The notes below the pieces were generated by a model. That model was not told the origin of the DNA. It saw only the letters and a list, made by a program, of their open reading frames with translations, and searched no databases. A stretch of DNA of 64,000 nt. It comes from Phycisphaerales bacterium (GTDB taxonomy: Bacteria; Planctomycetota; Phycisphaerae; Phycisphaerales; UBA1924). Position numbers and translations under genes: made by a program. Below, piece after piece: positions 37,965-45,932 of the stretch (the stretch's first letter is position 1; each line of letters begins with the position of its first letter). Location of the stretch: assembly GCA_023382935.1 (NCBI GenBank), contig JAHDXL010000004.1, positions 334,122 to 398,121 on the forward strand. The letters run 5' to 3'.

Positions 37965-38975
37965 ATGCCCGACTATGCCCGGATGATCGAGGCCGCTCGC
38001 GAGGCGGTGACCTTTGCCAGCGCGGTCTGCCGTCAGGTGCAGCGGTCGCTGGACGAGGTGCGGGCGATCACCAAGGACGACAAGAGCCCGGTGACGGTGG
38101 CCGATTACGCCAGCCAGGCGATTGTCGCGTGGGTGTTGCGCGAGAGGCTGGGCGAGTTTGTGCTCGTCGGCGAGGAAGCCAGCGGGTTTCTTCGCCAACC
38201 CGAGCACGCTTCCCACCTCGAGGCAACTGTGGCGGCGGTGCAGGAAATCTGGGGTGATGCGACGGGCGACGAGGTGCTCAAGGCCATCGACCTGGGCGGG
38301 GGCGACACCAAGCACCACGCCTTCTGGACGCTCGACCCGGTCGACGGCACCAAGGGGTTTCTGCGGAATCAGCAGTACGCCATCGCGCTGGGCTACATCG
38401 AGGGCGGCATCCCCACCATGGGGGTGCTCGGGTGCCCCAACCTGCCCGTCGACATGTCGGCTCCGCTTGACGAGCCCGACCCGAACGGATGCCTCTACTA
38501 CGGAATCCGCGGGGAGGGTGTGTACGAGGCCCCGTGCGACGATGAGCACGCCTCGCCGACGCGCATCACCAGGCTCGATCACATCGCGGGCGACCCGATC
38601 CTTGTGTGCGCATCGGTCGAAAAGGCCCATTCGAACGTGGACGACACCGATCGCATTCTCCAGCACATCGGCGAGCCGTTCGACATGGTGCGTCTGGATA
38701 GTCAGGCCAAGTACGCCGTGGTCGCCCGCGGTCAGGCGGACGCTTACCTGCGACTGCCGACCAAGAAGGGGTATGTGGAGCGAATCTGGGACCATGCAGC
38801 CGGGGCGATGATCGCCAACGAGGCCGGGGCGGCCGTCACGGACATCCACGGCAACGTGCTGGATTTCAGCCAGGGGCGCGGGCTGGAGAAGAACCGGGGG
38901 ATCGTGTGCGCCCCGCCGCGTGTGGCCGGGCTGGTGATCGGCGCCATCCGCGACTTGGGGATTGGGCAGGAGTGA
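37965..38975 (+). CDS. 3'(2'),5'-bisphosphate nucleotidase-like phosphatase (HAL2/CysQ type)
   Basis: A 336-residue lithium-sensitive-type phosphatase of the inositol monophosphatase superfamily. It likely dephosphorylates PAP, a by-product of sulfate assimilation. The metal motifs are DKSPVTVADYASQ, EEASGFL, DPVDGTKGFLR and IWDHAAGAMIANEAGA, closest in style to eukaryotic HAL2/SAL1 proteins rather than short bacterial CysQ. ATG 37965 has CAGGAGA upstream; TTG 37950 is an alternative. No sulfate-assimilation genes are adjacent, though an SLC13-type permease is 30 kb away. Confidence 0.85.
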   Translation: MPDYARMIEAAREAVTFASAVCRQVQRSLDEVRAITKDDKSPVTVADYASQAIVAWVLRERLGEFVLVGEEASGFLRQPEHASHLEATVAAVQEIWGDATGDEVLKAIDLGGGDTKHHAFWTLDPVDGTKGFLRNQQYAIALGYIEGGIPTMGVLGCPNLPVDMSAPLDEPDPNGCLYYGIRGEGVYEAPCDDEHASPTRITRLDHIAGDPILVCASVEKAHSNVDDTDRILQHIGEPFDMVRLDSQAKYAVVARGQADAYLRLPTKKGYVERIWDHAAGAMIANEAGAAVTDIHGNVLDFSQGRGLEKNRGIVCAPPRVAGLVIGAIRDLGIGQE

Positions 38976-39002
38976 CGGGGTCAATCGGCTCTCCGAGCCC
39001 GG

Positions 39003-39051
39003 GGCACGATTCGGCGAATCGTGCCACCGACTTCCGTTTTCGGAAGTCGGT
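39003..39051. terminator. Tandem perfect hairpins between convergent genes
   Basis: Two adjacent palindromes: GGCACGATTC/GAATCGTGCC with a three-base loop (39003-39025), then ACCGACTTCCG/CGGAAGTCGGT with a TTTT loop (39026-39051). They lie 28 bases after the phosphatase stop and 80 bases from the convergent pseudopilin stop. Probably a bidirectional terminator or transcript-end structure. Confidence 0.6.
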
Positions 39052-39130
39052 GCGAGTGGGTGACCTCGCCGCACCGGCGTCGAAAGCCGAACTCCGTGCC
39101 GCCGGCCGGTGTCGGGCGTTTCTCCGGTGC

Positions 39131-39853
39131 CTACCGCACCACGTCGCGGCCCCGGACCCCGCCGGGCGTGTGCAGCCCGTACACACCCTGCCCATACATG
39201 ATGCCCGGATAGATGCCCTCGCCGCTGGGGACGGGATCGACGAGGTCTGTTGGAGCCCAGCGCCCGGCCGAGCCGTCGGCCAGCCCGAGCGCGACGCGCC
39301 ACGCGCCGTCGCGCATGGCCACGCGCGTCGGCAATCCGTGAATTGGATGCATCTCACTCAGCACCGCCTTGGCCGAAGGGAAGAGGACGGATGTGAGTTT
39401 CTGCCCGCCCCATTGATTGGGCCCGGTGCGCGTGGTCAGATCCCAGTACGCCGGGTCGGCGATGATGGAAGAGGAAAGCAGGTAATCAATCAGCGCATCG
39501 TCGCGGCGAGCGGGGTGAATGAACTCCGCGCCCTCGCACCGCCCGTTGTAATAACTGTCGGCCAGCGGAATCGGCCACACCTGCGTGGCACCGAAGTAGG
39601 GTGAGTATCCCCAGCCGCCGCAGCCCCGGATGATGGTCAGGTCGGCGTCGGGTCGCGTCACGCACGGCAGATATTCATTCCAGTCGCCCGCGTACATCTG
39701 GAAGACGCCGCTGTGCGAGCGGATGTTGGAGAGCGAGGCGAGGTCTCGTGCGGCAGCGCGGGCCGAGGCCATGCCGGGCAGCAGCAGCGTGATGAGTAAC
39801 GCAACGATCGCAATGACCAGCAGCGTGTCAATGAGTGTGAAGGCGCGGCGCAT
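39131..39853 (-). CDS. Type II/IV pseudopilin-like protein with GVRGRD-type C-terminus
   Basis: A 240-residue prepilin-like protein. The N-terminus MRRAFTLIDTLLVIAIVALL is a prepilin peptidase site (after Ala, F+1, Asp in place of Glu+5) with the assembly helix; NIRSHSGVFQMYAGDW follows. The C-terminus ends HTPGGVRGRDVVR, an ending shared with two broken copies in this window. ATG 39853 has GGAG six bases upstream; ATG 39859 abuts it. The start overlaps the MauE-like gene by 26 bases, so it is the last gene of a four-gene operon (41863 to 39131). The Asp at +5 is unusual for a pilin that must assemble. Confidence 0.78.
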   Translation of the reverse strand: MRRAFTLIDTLLVIAIVALLITLLLPGMASARAAARDLASLSNIRSHSGVFQMYAGDWNEYLPCVTRPDADLTIIRGCGGWGYSPYFGATQVWPIPLADSYYNGRCEGAEFIHPARRDDALIDYLLSSSIIADPAYWDLTTRTGPNQWGGQKLTSVLFPSAKAVLSEMHPIHGLPTRVAMRDGAWRVALGLADGSAGRWAPTDLVDPVPSGEGIYPGIMYGQGVYGLHTPGGVRGRDVVR

Positions 39854-40331
39854 CTGCATCTCCGTCCATCGGAACCACTCTTGGCTGCGCCGATCGCGTC
39901 GCGGTCAGCCACGCGCCCACGAACAGCAGGCAGAGCAGGCCCGTGTTGCGGATGACTACCCACATGGCGGCGTGCCGGATACTCTCAAAGGCCCGGATCC
40001 TGCCGAAGCAGCCACAGTCCGGCGGGGCGCGCATCAGCCAGACCCAGACGAAGGCGGCGGTGAAGAGCAGCAGCAGGCACAGCGCCGCACCCCAAGCCGC
40101 CCGCCGCGCATACCCAAGAAACCAGCACGCGCCGACCGTCATTTCGGCAACAGGGATGACAATGGCCCCCATGTCTGCCAACGCCGGGGCAAGTCCCCAT
40201 GAGCGGACCAGCACGTCGCGGAACTCGATGAGGGCCGACACCTTGAGCAACGCGGCTGCGATGAATGCCGACATTGCAATCGCCATGATCGCAGCACCGG
40301 CGCGCGCTCGAAGTGTTCCCGAATGGTTCAT
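39828..40331 (-). CDS. MauE/DoxX-like membrane protein with DCGC motif
   Basis: A 167-residue protein with four to five membrane helices. The loop PPDCGCFG between helices carries a CxC pair of the kind seen in MauE (methylamine utilisation) and related membrane thiol-redox proteins. ATG 40331 overlaps the preceding stop (ATGA) and its end overlaps the pseudopilin start by 26 bases, so coupling is tight. A second MauE-like protein with PPPDCGCQG occurs at 62.4-62.9 kb beside another pseudopilin. A role in disulfide formation or reduction for the exported partners is inferred. Confidence 0.7.
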   Translation of the reverse strand: MNHSGTLRARAGAAIMAIAMSAFIAAALLKVSALIEFRDVLVRSWGLAPALADMGAIVIPVAEMTVGACWFLGYARRAAWGAALCLLLLFTAAFVWVWLMRAPPDCGCFGRIRAFESIRHAAMWVVIRNTGLLCLLFVGAWLTATRSAQPRVVPMDGDADAPRLHTH

Positions 40332-40702
40332 CGCGGCGGGCCGCCGGGACACGGGTTGCCACCGCCTTGCGTTCCCGTGGTCTGCCAGCCGCTGAGGTTC
40401 TGGTCAACCACGCATTCGCCCTGCTGATTTCTAATCCTGTACGGACCGGCGCATTCGGCATATTGGATGATGGGCTGGGACCACGGCGCCTCGTCCCGGG
40501 TCGCACGCTTCAACGGATCATTCAGCGTGAAGTTGGACCAGCACGCGAGCAGCGGGTTTTCGTTCTCCCAGACCTCGCACGCTGTCTGGCCGGTGTCGAC
40601 CGTCTTCCAGCAGGGGAGCACCTGCCCGCTCACAACGAGGGCCATAGAGGGCACCGCGATGATGCCCATTGCCGAGCGCAGGAACACGCGGTACCTCATC
40701 AT
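40328..40702 (-). CDS. Small secreted Cys-containing protein
   Basis: A 124-residue protein with a signal peptide (about 1-27, SMALVVSGQ). The mature part has six Cys (PCWK, TACEV, LACW, YAECAG, GECVV, PCPGG), Trp and a Gly/Pro-rich tail. No family recognised. ATG 40702 has AGGAG six bases upstream. It is the second gene of the operon, and its even Cys number and MauE neighbour suggest disulfides made or reduced by that neighbour. Confidence 0.65.
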   Translation of the reverse strand: MMRYRVFLRSAMGIIAVPSMALVVSGQVLPCWKTVDTGQTACEVWENENPLLACWSNFTLNDPLKRATRDEAPWSQPIIQYAECAGPYRIRNQQGECVVDQNLSGWQTTGTQGGGNPCPGGPPR

Positions 40703-40717
40703 CGTATTCTCCTGAAC

Positions 40718-41863
40718 TTAATGGTAGTTTGACACCTTCCATTTCAACACAAGCAACACACCGACAACGAGCACCATTGCGACCGCTACCACCGGCGTCG
40801 CCCACTGATCGAAGGTCGATCGGCGCTGCTGACGAGATTCGATCGGCACCGCGCCAGCCCGGTCAATGACGCCATCTGCAACCGGATAAGCCGTGCGATT
40901 CCTGCGATCGAGAACACCGGTGAGGGCACTGAGGTCACGGATGGGGTCCGTGGTACCGGGCCTGGGAATGGCGACGAGATCGGGGCTGCCCTCGAGGCTG
41001 GCGCGGCTCACCTTGGTGATCTCCCATTCTTCCGGAGCCAGCGCGCCTATGGGCGATTCCCGGCGCAAGGCGATGGCCGGTGCCAGCCCTGCGATCAGAT
41101 CCGGCATGATGTTTGCCTCGTCGCGGGTGAAGCGTGTGACCGTCCCGAGCCACTTGGGATCGTCCTCCGAGCGATTCATCACACTCTCGTAGATAAACAG
41201 CCGTCCTTGCTGGTCCAATGTGCCTCGATAGGTTTCGTGGCGCGTTCCCTCCGGATTGATCAACACAGCAGTCCACTCATCGCCGTTGCGCTCTATGGAC
41301 CCGACTTGCCAATGTGCGCCCGCTGCAATGTTCTGCGTGACCAGAAAGCGCCAGGCAATGATGGCAGACTGCTTGTCAAACGCCGGGTCGTAGCCGAACG
41401 AGGGGTTGTTTGCGTCGAGGATGGTGACCGTATCCGGAATGAGGCGCCAAGGGGATTCCGAATCCATGCCCGCATCACGCCAAGGCACACGCGGATGGAA
41501 GGGCCAGTCTAACTCCGTGCTGATGCGCCATCGGTTGGCGTCGAAGTACCAGACTCGCTCCCGCTCCACATCAGGCCCCCGCGACAGTCGGCGAGCGAGT
41601 TCGTTGTATTCGGGGCGGAGCGGGTGCTCGGGCTTGTCCGCTATGGCCGCGGCCAGTTTCGCGAGCAACTGCTCGTCGCCGTTGGCATACCGACGGTACG
41701 TCACTTCAAAGTACGTATCGGGCGGCACCGAAATTGTCGCCGCCGTGCGCCTGGCCTGCTCAAACCACTCCCTGGACCCCACCTCCTGTGCCAGCGCCGT
41801 GGCACCGAGCACCGCCAGCAGCAAGACAACCCAATCGGAAGGCAGGCGTGCAGGCACTTGCAT
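40718..41863 (-). CDS. Exported protein with C-terminal membrane anchor, first gene of the pseudopilin operon
   Basis: A 381-residue protein with a signal peptide (about 1-27, ending ATALAQ), a large extracytoplasmic body (DRRNRTAYPVADGVIDRAG near the end) and a C-terminal membrane helix (about 351-375) with a short basic tail. No domain recognised. ATG 41863 is chosen because TATGTT lies six bases upstream; the in-frame TTG 41896 is the -35 hexamer itself (TTGACA). It leads the operon that continues through the small secreted protein, the MauE-like protein and the pseudopilin. Confidence 0.65.
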   Translation of the reverse strand: MQVPARLPSDWVVLLLAVLGATALAQEVGSREWFEQARRTAATISVPPDTYFEVTYRRYANGDEQLLAKLAAAIADKPEHPLRPEYNELARRLSRGPDVERERVWYFDANRWRISTELDWPFHPRVPWRDAGMDSESPWRLIPDTVTILDANNPSFGYDPAFDKQSAIIAWRFLVTQNIAAGAHWQVGSIERNGDEWTAVLINPEGTRHETYRGTLDQQGRLFIYESVMNRSEDDPKWLGTVTRFTRDEANIMPDLIAGLAPAIALRRESPIGALAPEEWEITKVSRASLEGSPDLVAIPRPGTTDPIRDLSALTGVLDRRNRTAYPVADGVIDRAGAVPIESRQQRRSTFDQWATPVVAVAMVLVVGVLLVLKWKVSNYH

Positions 41864-41869
41864 GCAGAC

Positions 41870-41896
41870 AACATACCGGCCCCCCCCGTATGTCAA
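41870..41896 (-). promoter_or_regulatory. Promoter with G8 spacer tract, leaderless type
   Basis: On the minus strand TTGACA (41896-41891), a 15-bp spacer containing eight consecutive G, and TATGTT (41875-41870), then six bases to ATG 41863. A spacer of 15 is two short of optimal, so slippage in the G8 tract could tune strength. Inverted repeat ACATAC/GTATGT overlaps both hexamers (41871-41876 and 41888-41893). Confidence 0.55.
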
Positions 41897-42129
41897 CCCG
41901 GCCTTGTCCCACTGTTACACAACGCACACCAACCGCCCAATCGGGTGGGCCAGTCTCCGGGAGTTCGCACTGCCAGGTTTCAAGATCGATTGTGACGTGG
42001 GGACGACCGTTCTTGCTGCTCGGCTTGGTTGTCAGGTCGCGGCGTCATCGGCGTTCATGCCGGCGCCGTCGGTTCTTGGCTGCGGCGAATGGAAGCGCTG
42101 GCCCGAAGGCCGAGGAGTTCACATGGGAA

Positions 42130-43098
42130 TTACAGGCCCATCGCCCTGGCCATGGCTGCGCCCATATCGGCGGGAACCTGTGCGACCTGCACGCCCGCGG
42201 CCGACAGAGCCTTGACCTTGCTTTCGGCCGTGCCCTCGCCGCCGGAGATGATGGCGCCGGCGTGACCCATGCGCTTGCCGGGCGGGGCGGTGCGACCGGC
42301 GATGAACGCGGCCACGGGCTTGGTGACGTTCTTCTTGATGTAAGCGGCGGCAGCCTCTTCGTCAGTGCCGCCGATTTCGCCGATCATGAGGATGCCGTGG
42401 GTGTCGGGGTCGTTCTGGAACAACTCGATGGCGCCGATGTGATCGAGCCCGCGCACGGGGTCGCCGCCGATGCCGATGCAAGTGGACTGCGCGATTCCCA
42501 GTTGCGAGCACTGCCAGACGGCTTCATAGGTGAGCGTGCCGGAGCGGGAGACGATGCCGACGGCCTTGCCGGTCTTGGCCTCGGAGATGTGCATGTGGAT
42601 ATAGCCGGGCATGATGCCGATCTTGCATCCGGCGTTGGTATAGGGGTCGGAGCCCGATGTGCCGCCACCCGTCCGAGGCCCAGGGGTGATGATGCCGGGG
42701 CAGTTGGGACCGATGAGGGTGATCTTCTCGCCCAGCCCGCGACGGCAGTTCATCTCGTCGAGAATGGCCCGGCACTTGACCATGTCCTGCACTGGAACGC
42801 CTTCGGTGATGGCGCAGATGACATTGATGCCCGCGTCGGCGGCCTCGAGGATCGCGTCCATCGTGAAGGCCTCGGGCACGAAGATCATGGTGGCGGTGGC
42901 ACCGGTGGCTTCAACGGCTTGAGAGACGGTGTCGAAAATGGGCAGCCCGTTGGCGTCCTTCTGCCCGCCCTTGCCGGGGGTGACGCCCCCGACCATCCTC
43001 GTGCCATAAAGGTGGCATCCCTTCGTGTGAATGGCTCCGAACGAGCCGGTGATGCCTTGGCAGATGACCTTGGTATTTGCGTTGATCAGCACAGCCAT
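42130..43098 (-). CDS. sucD: Succinyl-CoA ligase, alpha subunit
   Basis: Forms the phosphohistidine intermediate in the TCA-cycle conversion of succinyl-CoA to succinate. The CoA-binding Rossmann domain ([10 protein letters not shown]) and ligase domain with the active His in [17 protein letters not shown] are present; 322 residues includes a [12 protein letters not shown] insertion. ATG 43098 has GGAAGGG upstream. sucC is not adjacent, so the beta subunit must be elsewhere. It is divergent from the P-loop gene at 43338. Confidence 0.93.
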   Translation of the reverse strand: MAVLINANTKVICQGITGSFGAIHTKGCHLYGTRMVGGVTPGKGGQKDANGLPIFDTVSQAVEATGATATMIFVPEAFTMDAILEAADAGINVICAITEGVPVQDMVKCRAILDEMNCRRGLGEKITLIGPNCPGIITPGPRTGGGTSGSDPYTNAGCKIGIMPGYIHMHISEAKTGKAVGIVSRSGTLTYEAVWQCSQLGIAQSTCIGIGGDPVRGLDHIGAIELFQNDPDTHGILMIGEIGGTDEEAAAAYIKKNVTKPVAAFIAGRTAPPGKRMGHAGAIISGGEGTAESKVKALSAAGVQVAQVPADMGAAMARAMGL

Positions 43099-43297
43099 CG
43101 AAGCACCCTTCCAGTCAGGCGTTGAGCAAGGAAGGAAGGGTAGCGCGGCCGGAGTTTCGTGTCCGGTTGAGTCCGGCTCTGTGCGGAGGATCTGGAATTG
43201 GAGGGCCGGGGGAACAGTGTGGCGTTGGATGGGGGGCGGTCAGGGCGGGCCAGATTGGTACCTCGATCAGCCGCGAAGGCCACGGAATCAGCCCTCG

Positions 43298-43303
43298 TAT
43301 ACT
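43298..43303 (+). promoter_or_regulatory. Candidate -10 element (TATACT)
   Basis: TATACT lies 34 bases before ATG 43338, giving a short conventional leader containing the AGGAGG site. No clear -35 at 17 bases. Confidence 0.4.
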
Positions 43304-43337
43304 CGCCCGGGAGCCATCCAGGCTCGCAGGAGGCAGC

Positions 43338-44474
43338 ATGCGCGTCATCGTCACAGGGCAGATCGGGCTGGACAAGAAGAGGTATCTCAAGGCGGTGCAG
43401 GACTTTGCCGGCTCGCAGGGCGAAAGCGTCAGCCTGTTCAACGTGGGCGACATGATGTACGCCGAGGCGCCAGATGTCCGCCCGGGGCGGATTCTCGACC
43501 TGCCCCTGTCGAGGCTCAATGCCCTGCGCCGGGCTGCGTTCAAGGACGTCATCGCCGAGTCGCGCGGGTTGGAGAACATCATCGTCAACACCCACGCCAC
43601 GTTCCGATGGCGGCACGGGCTGTTCGCGGCCTTCGACTTCGACCAGATCCGCAAACTCGAACCCGACGCCTTCGTGTGCCTTCTTGACAACATCGAGGTG
43701 ACACACCACCGGCTGCACACCGAGCACGACATCGACGCGACGCTGAAGGATTGCATGGTGTGGCGCGAGGAGGAGATTCTCGCGACCGAACTGATGAGCC
43801 AGGCGATTCCGGGGAGCAGGTTTTACATCGTCAGCCGCGGGCGTCATCAGGAAACCACCCGGACCATGTTCCGCCTGACATGCCGCCCGGAGATGCGCAA
43901 GGTCTACCCGAGTTTTCCGATGAGCCACGTGGTGGACATGCCGGAAGTGCTCGCGGAGATTGACCAGTTCCGCGCCACGCTGGCCGAGCATTTCATTACA
44001 TTTGATCCGGGCGATGTTGATGAGAAGTTGCTGCTGGATCGCGCGCTGGCGGCGGTGAAGGAGGGCAAGGACTTCTTCGACCACATGCCGCACCAGTTGG
44101 GCGGAGTGCAGGCGAAGATGGAGCCGATCCGCATGCGCACGCGCGAGGTACTCGACATCGCCGGCGACATCGACGGGCAGATCTACATGCGCGACTTCAA
44201 ACTCATCGACCAGGCCGACATGATCTGCTCGTATGTGCCCGAACTTCCCGGCGAGGGCGGGCGGACGATCCCCGGGCTGTCGAGCGGGGTGGAGCGCGAG
44301 TTGCAGCACGCCTGGGAGCATGCCAAAGAGGTGTACGTCGTGTGGAAGCCGAAGAAGACCCCGTCTCCCTTCATCACCGAGACGGCTACTCGGGTGTTCG
44401 ACTCGGTTGCCGATGCGTTGACTTTCTTTGAAGAGCAAGGCATGTTCACGGCCAAGAATCTCTTCGGGCAGTGA
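43338..44474 (+). CDS. P-loop kinase-like protein fused to a deoxyribosyltransferase-like domain
   Basis: A 378-residue soluble protein of unknown function. The N-terminus MRVIVTGQIGLDKKRYLKAV is a nucleotide-kinase-type first strand and P-loop, but the Walker A ends in KK rather than K[ST]. The core (about 1-190) has NTHATFRWRHG and CLLDNIEVTHHRL, as in adenylate-kinase-like folds. The C-terminal ~110 residues read like a nucleoside 2-deoxyribosyltransferase-type fold: RDFKLIDQADMICSYVP, then VERELQHAWEHAKEVYVVW. ATG 43338 follows a strong AGGAGG. A role in nucleotide or nucleoside metabolism or signalling is inferred from the folds only. Confidence 0.55.
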   Translation: MRVIVTGQIGLDKKRYLKAVQDFAGSQGESVSLFNVGDMMYAEAPDVRPGRILDLPLSRLNALRRAAFKDVIAESRGLENIIVNTHATFRWRHGLFAAFDFDQIRKLEPDAFVCLLDNIEVTHHRLHTEHDIDATLKDCMVWREEEILATELMSQAIPGSRFYIVSRGRHQETTRTMFRLTCRPEMRKVYPSFPMSHVVDMPEVLAEIDQFRATLAEHFITFDPGDVDEKLLLDRALAAVKEGKDFFDHMPHQLGGVQAKMEPIRMRTREVLDIAGDIDGQIYMRDFKLIDQADMICSYVPELPGEGGRTIPGLSSGVERELQHAWEHAKEVYVVWKPKKTPSPFITETATRVFDSVADALTFFEEQGMFTAKNLFGQ

Positions 44475-44550
44475 GAGCCCCGCCAGCGCTGCCGCGCCAC
44501 GCCGGATTGAGCCCCGACGAAAGACACTGGTGGCGGGGCTGGGCCATGGG

Positions 44551-45351
44551 CGGTCGCGCCCGAGGACGCCGTCCTGCGTGGCGTCGATGGGCAGGCCCTT
44601 CGCCCACACCTGCGGCATCGGCTGGCGCACGTCCCGGAAGTTGGGCACGCCAAGAATGAGATTGCCTTGCACTTCGCGGGTTGAACTGAGATCAGACCCG
44701 AGAACGGCGCTCTTCACGGTGTCGACGCAGCAGGCCATGTATCCGCCGGGATAGCCGGGCACGTCATACACGCGGATCTGCTTCAGAAACGCCTTGGAGG
44801 ATGGAAACCGCACTCGCTCGAGCGTCTGAGTCCGCCACTGGGACGGGCCTTGCTGGGTTCGGCGATCCCGGTACACGGGCTTTGCATAGCAAGGTTTCTG
44901 CTAATGCGTAATCAGGCGATGCCACGCCGACTCGGGCCAGGCGCTCCGTCATGTCGGCCGCAGGATGTCCGGGGTCGGTCAGCACAGCGGGGTCGGGCAT
45001 TTCCTCAAGCGCGAAGTGCAGAAGGTAGGCATTCGTCCACCAATATCCATGAATGACTCCCCACTCGGTGTTCCAGTGTTGCTCGTCGGCCGGGTTGGAT
45101 GAGTAGACCGGCGTGAGCAGCGCCGGCACGGACGAATGGGCATCGATGTAGTGCGAAACAAGTTGGCCCATCTGCCGGATGTTGGAACCACCCACGATGC
45201 CGGGGGCCTGCGAATGGGTGGACTGGAGCCCCGGCAGCGAGATGGCCAGCAGAATGGCAACGACACCCGGGACGACGAGCAATTCGGCTAGTGAGAATCC
45301 ACCGGCAACCCACAGCTTCCGCTTGCACGGGGTGCTGGTCTTCGGTATCAC
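44551..45351 (-). pseudogene. Frameshifted pseudopilin-like gene
   Basis: Begins at GTG 45351 (AGGAG upstream) with GFSLAELLVVPGVVAILLAI, a prepilin helix, and NIRQMGQLVSHYID. Near 44880 the reading frame must change (a net one-base gain or two-base loss): the first frame runs into an out-of-frame tail, while the second continues with SQWRTQTLERVRFPSSK and ends DATQDGVLGRD, the C-terminal signature of the intact copy at 39131. No stop follows the signature in that frame, so the end is also damaged. Could be a genuine pseudogene or a sequencing error at one position. Confidence 0.65.
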
Positions 45352-45391
45352 GCGCCGGCTCCTGGGAGAATACTCAAATGAAACCGCGTGT

Positions 45392-45634
45392 GTGAATCGT
45401 CTCGGCGGAGTCTCTCCGGTGGTCGGCGTCGCGGTGCTGTCGCTCTGCGGCTCTGTGGGGCTTGCGTGCTACGACATCCTGCACTCCAACTGGGCGGTCC
45501 AGGTCGAGGTCGAAGCCGGCGCCCCCTGCACTTGGTGTCCACAGGCCGCATGGGACCACATCGTCCCCGGCCTGGAGTGTCTTGCGCCCGTATCGGTGAT
45601 CGAGAACACCACGCGCTCGACAGCGGCAAGGTGA
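45392..45634 (+). CDS. Small secreted Cys-containing protein
   Basis: An 80-residue frame from GTG 45392 with a plausible signal peptide (VGVAVLSLCGSVGLA) and a mature part with Cys pairs (APCTWCPQ, LECLAP). The start is uncertain and no strong Shine-Dalgarno is seen. It is divergent from the broken pseudopilin and overlaps the next small gene by GTGA. It resembles in character, not clearly in sequence, the small Cys protein at 40328-40702. Confidence 0.45.
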   Translation: MNRLGGVSPVVGVAVLSLCGSVGLACYDILHSNWAVQVEVEAGAPCTWCPQAAWDHIVPGLECLAPVSVIENTTRSTAAR

Positions 45635-45786
45635 AGAACGCGGTTCCGTTCCAGCCCTCGAAGAGCGACCCACGCAAACGTGTGCCTCGCAGCAGGTCCG
45701 CCTGGCTCAAGACCAGCCTTCTGGCGGCGGGCTTGGCAGTGATTGCTGCCGGTGGAGTCCTTGTGTGGCGACGCAGGGTTGGATGA
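45631..45786 (+). CDS. Short single-pass membrane protein
   Basis: 51 residues from GTG 45631, coupled to the previous stop through GTGA. A basic N-terminal half (DPRKRVPRSRSAW) precedes one membrane helix and a basic end (WRRRVG). It could be a stand-alone small protein or the remnant of a larger anchored protein such as the one at 40718-41863. Confidence 0.45.
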   Translation: MKNAVPFQPSKSDPRKRVPRSRSAWLKTSLLAAGLAVIAAGGVLVWRRRVG

Positions 45787-45932
45787 TGGAGGAGCCGACT
45801 TTGCCTCCGGTTGGGAGCCAGAGCGCTCGCCAAGCAAAGGTGTGATAGGCCGTCGCCCGTCCGCGCGCAGAGCAGCAACCTTAGAAGTCAAGGTTGCCGG
45901 CACGAAGGCGGAGTGCGAGTCGGCAGTATGAC

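Noticed and set aside
43086-44550. Continuation of the frame that carries the broken pseudopilin's C-terminus
   Set aside because: Beyond the DGVLGRD landmark it is antisense to the P-loop gene and shows no protein features.
45785-45931. Short plus-strand frames after the 51-residue gene
   Set aside because: Very short, without a ribosome binding site or protein-like composition.
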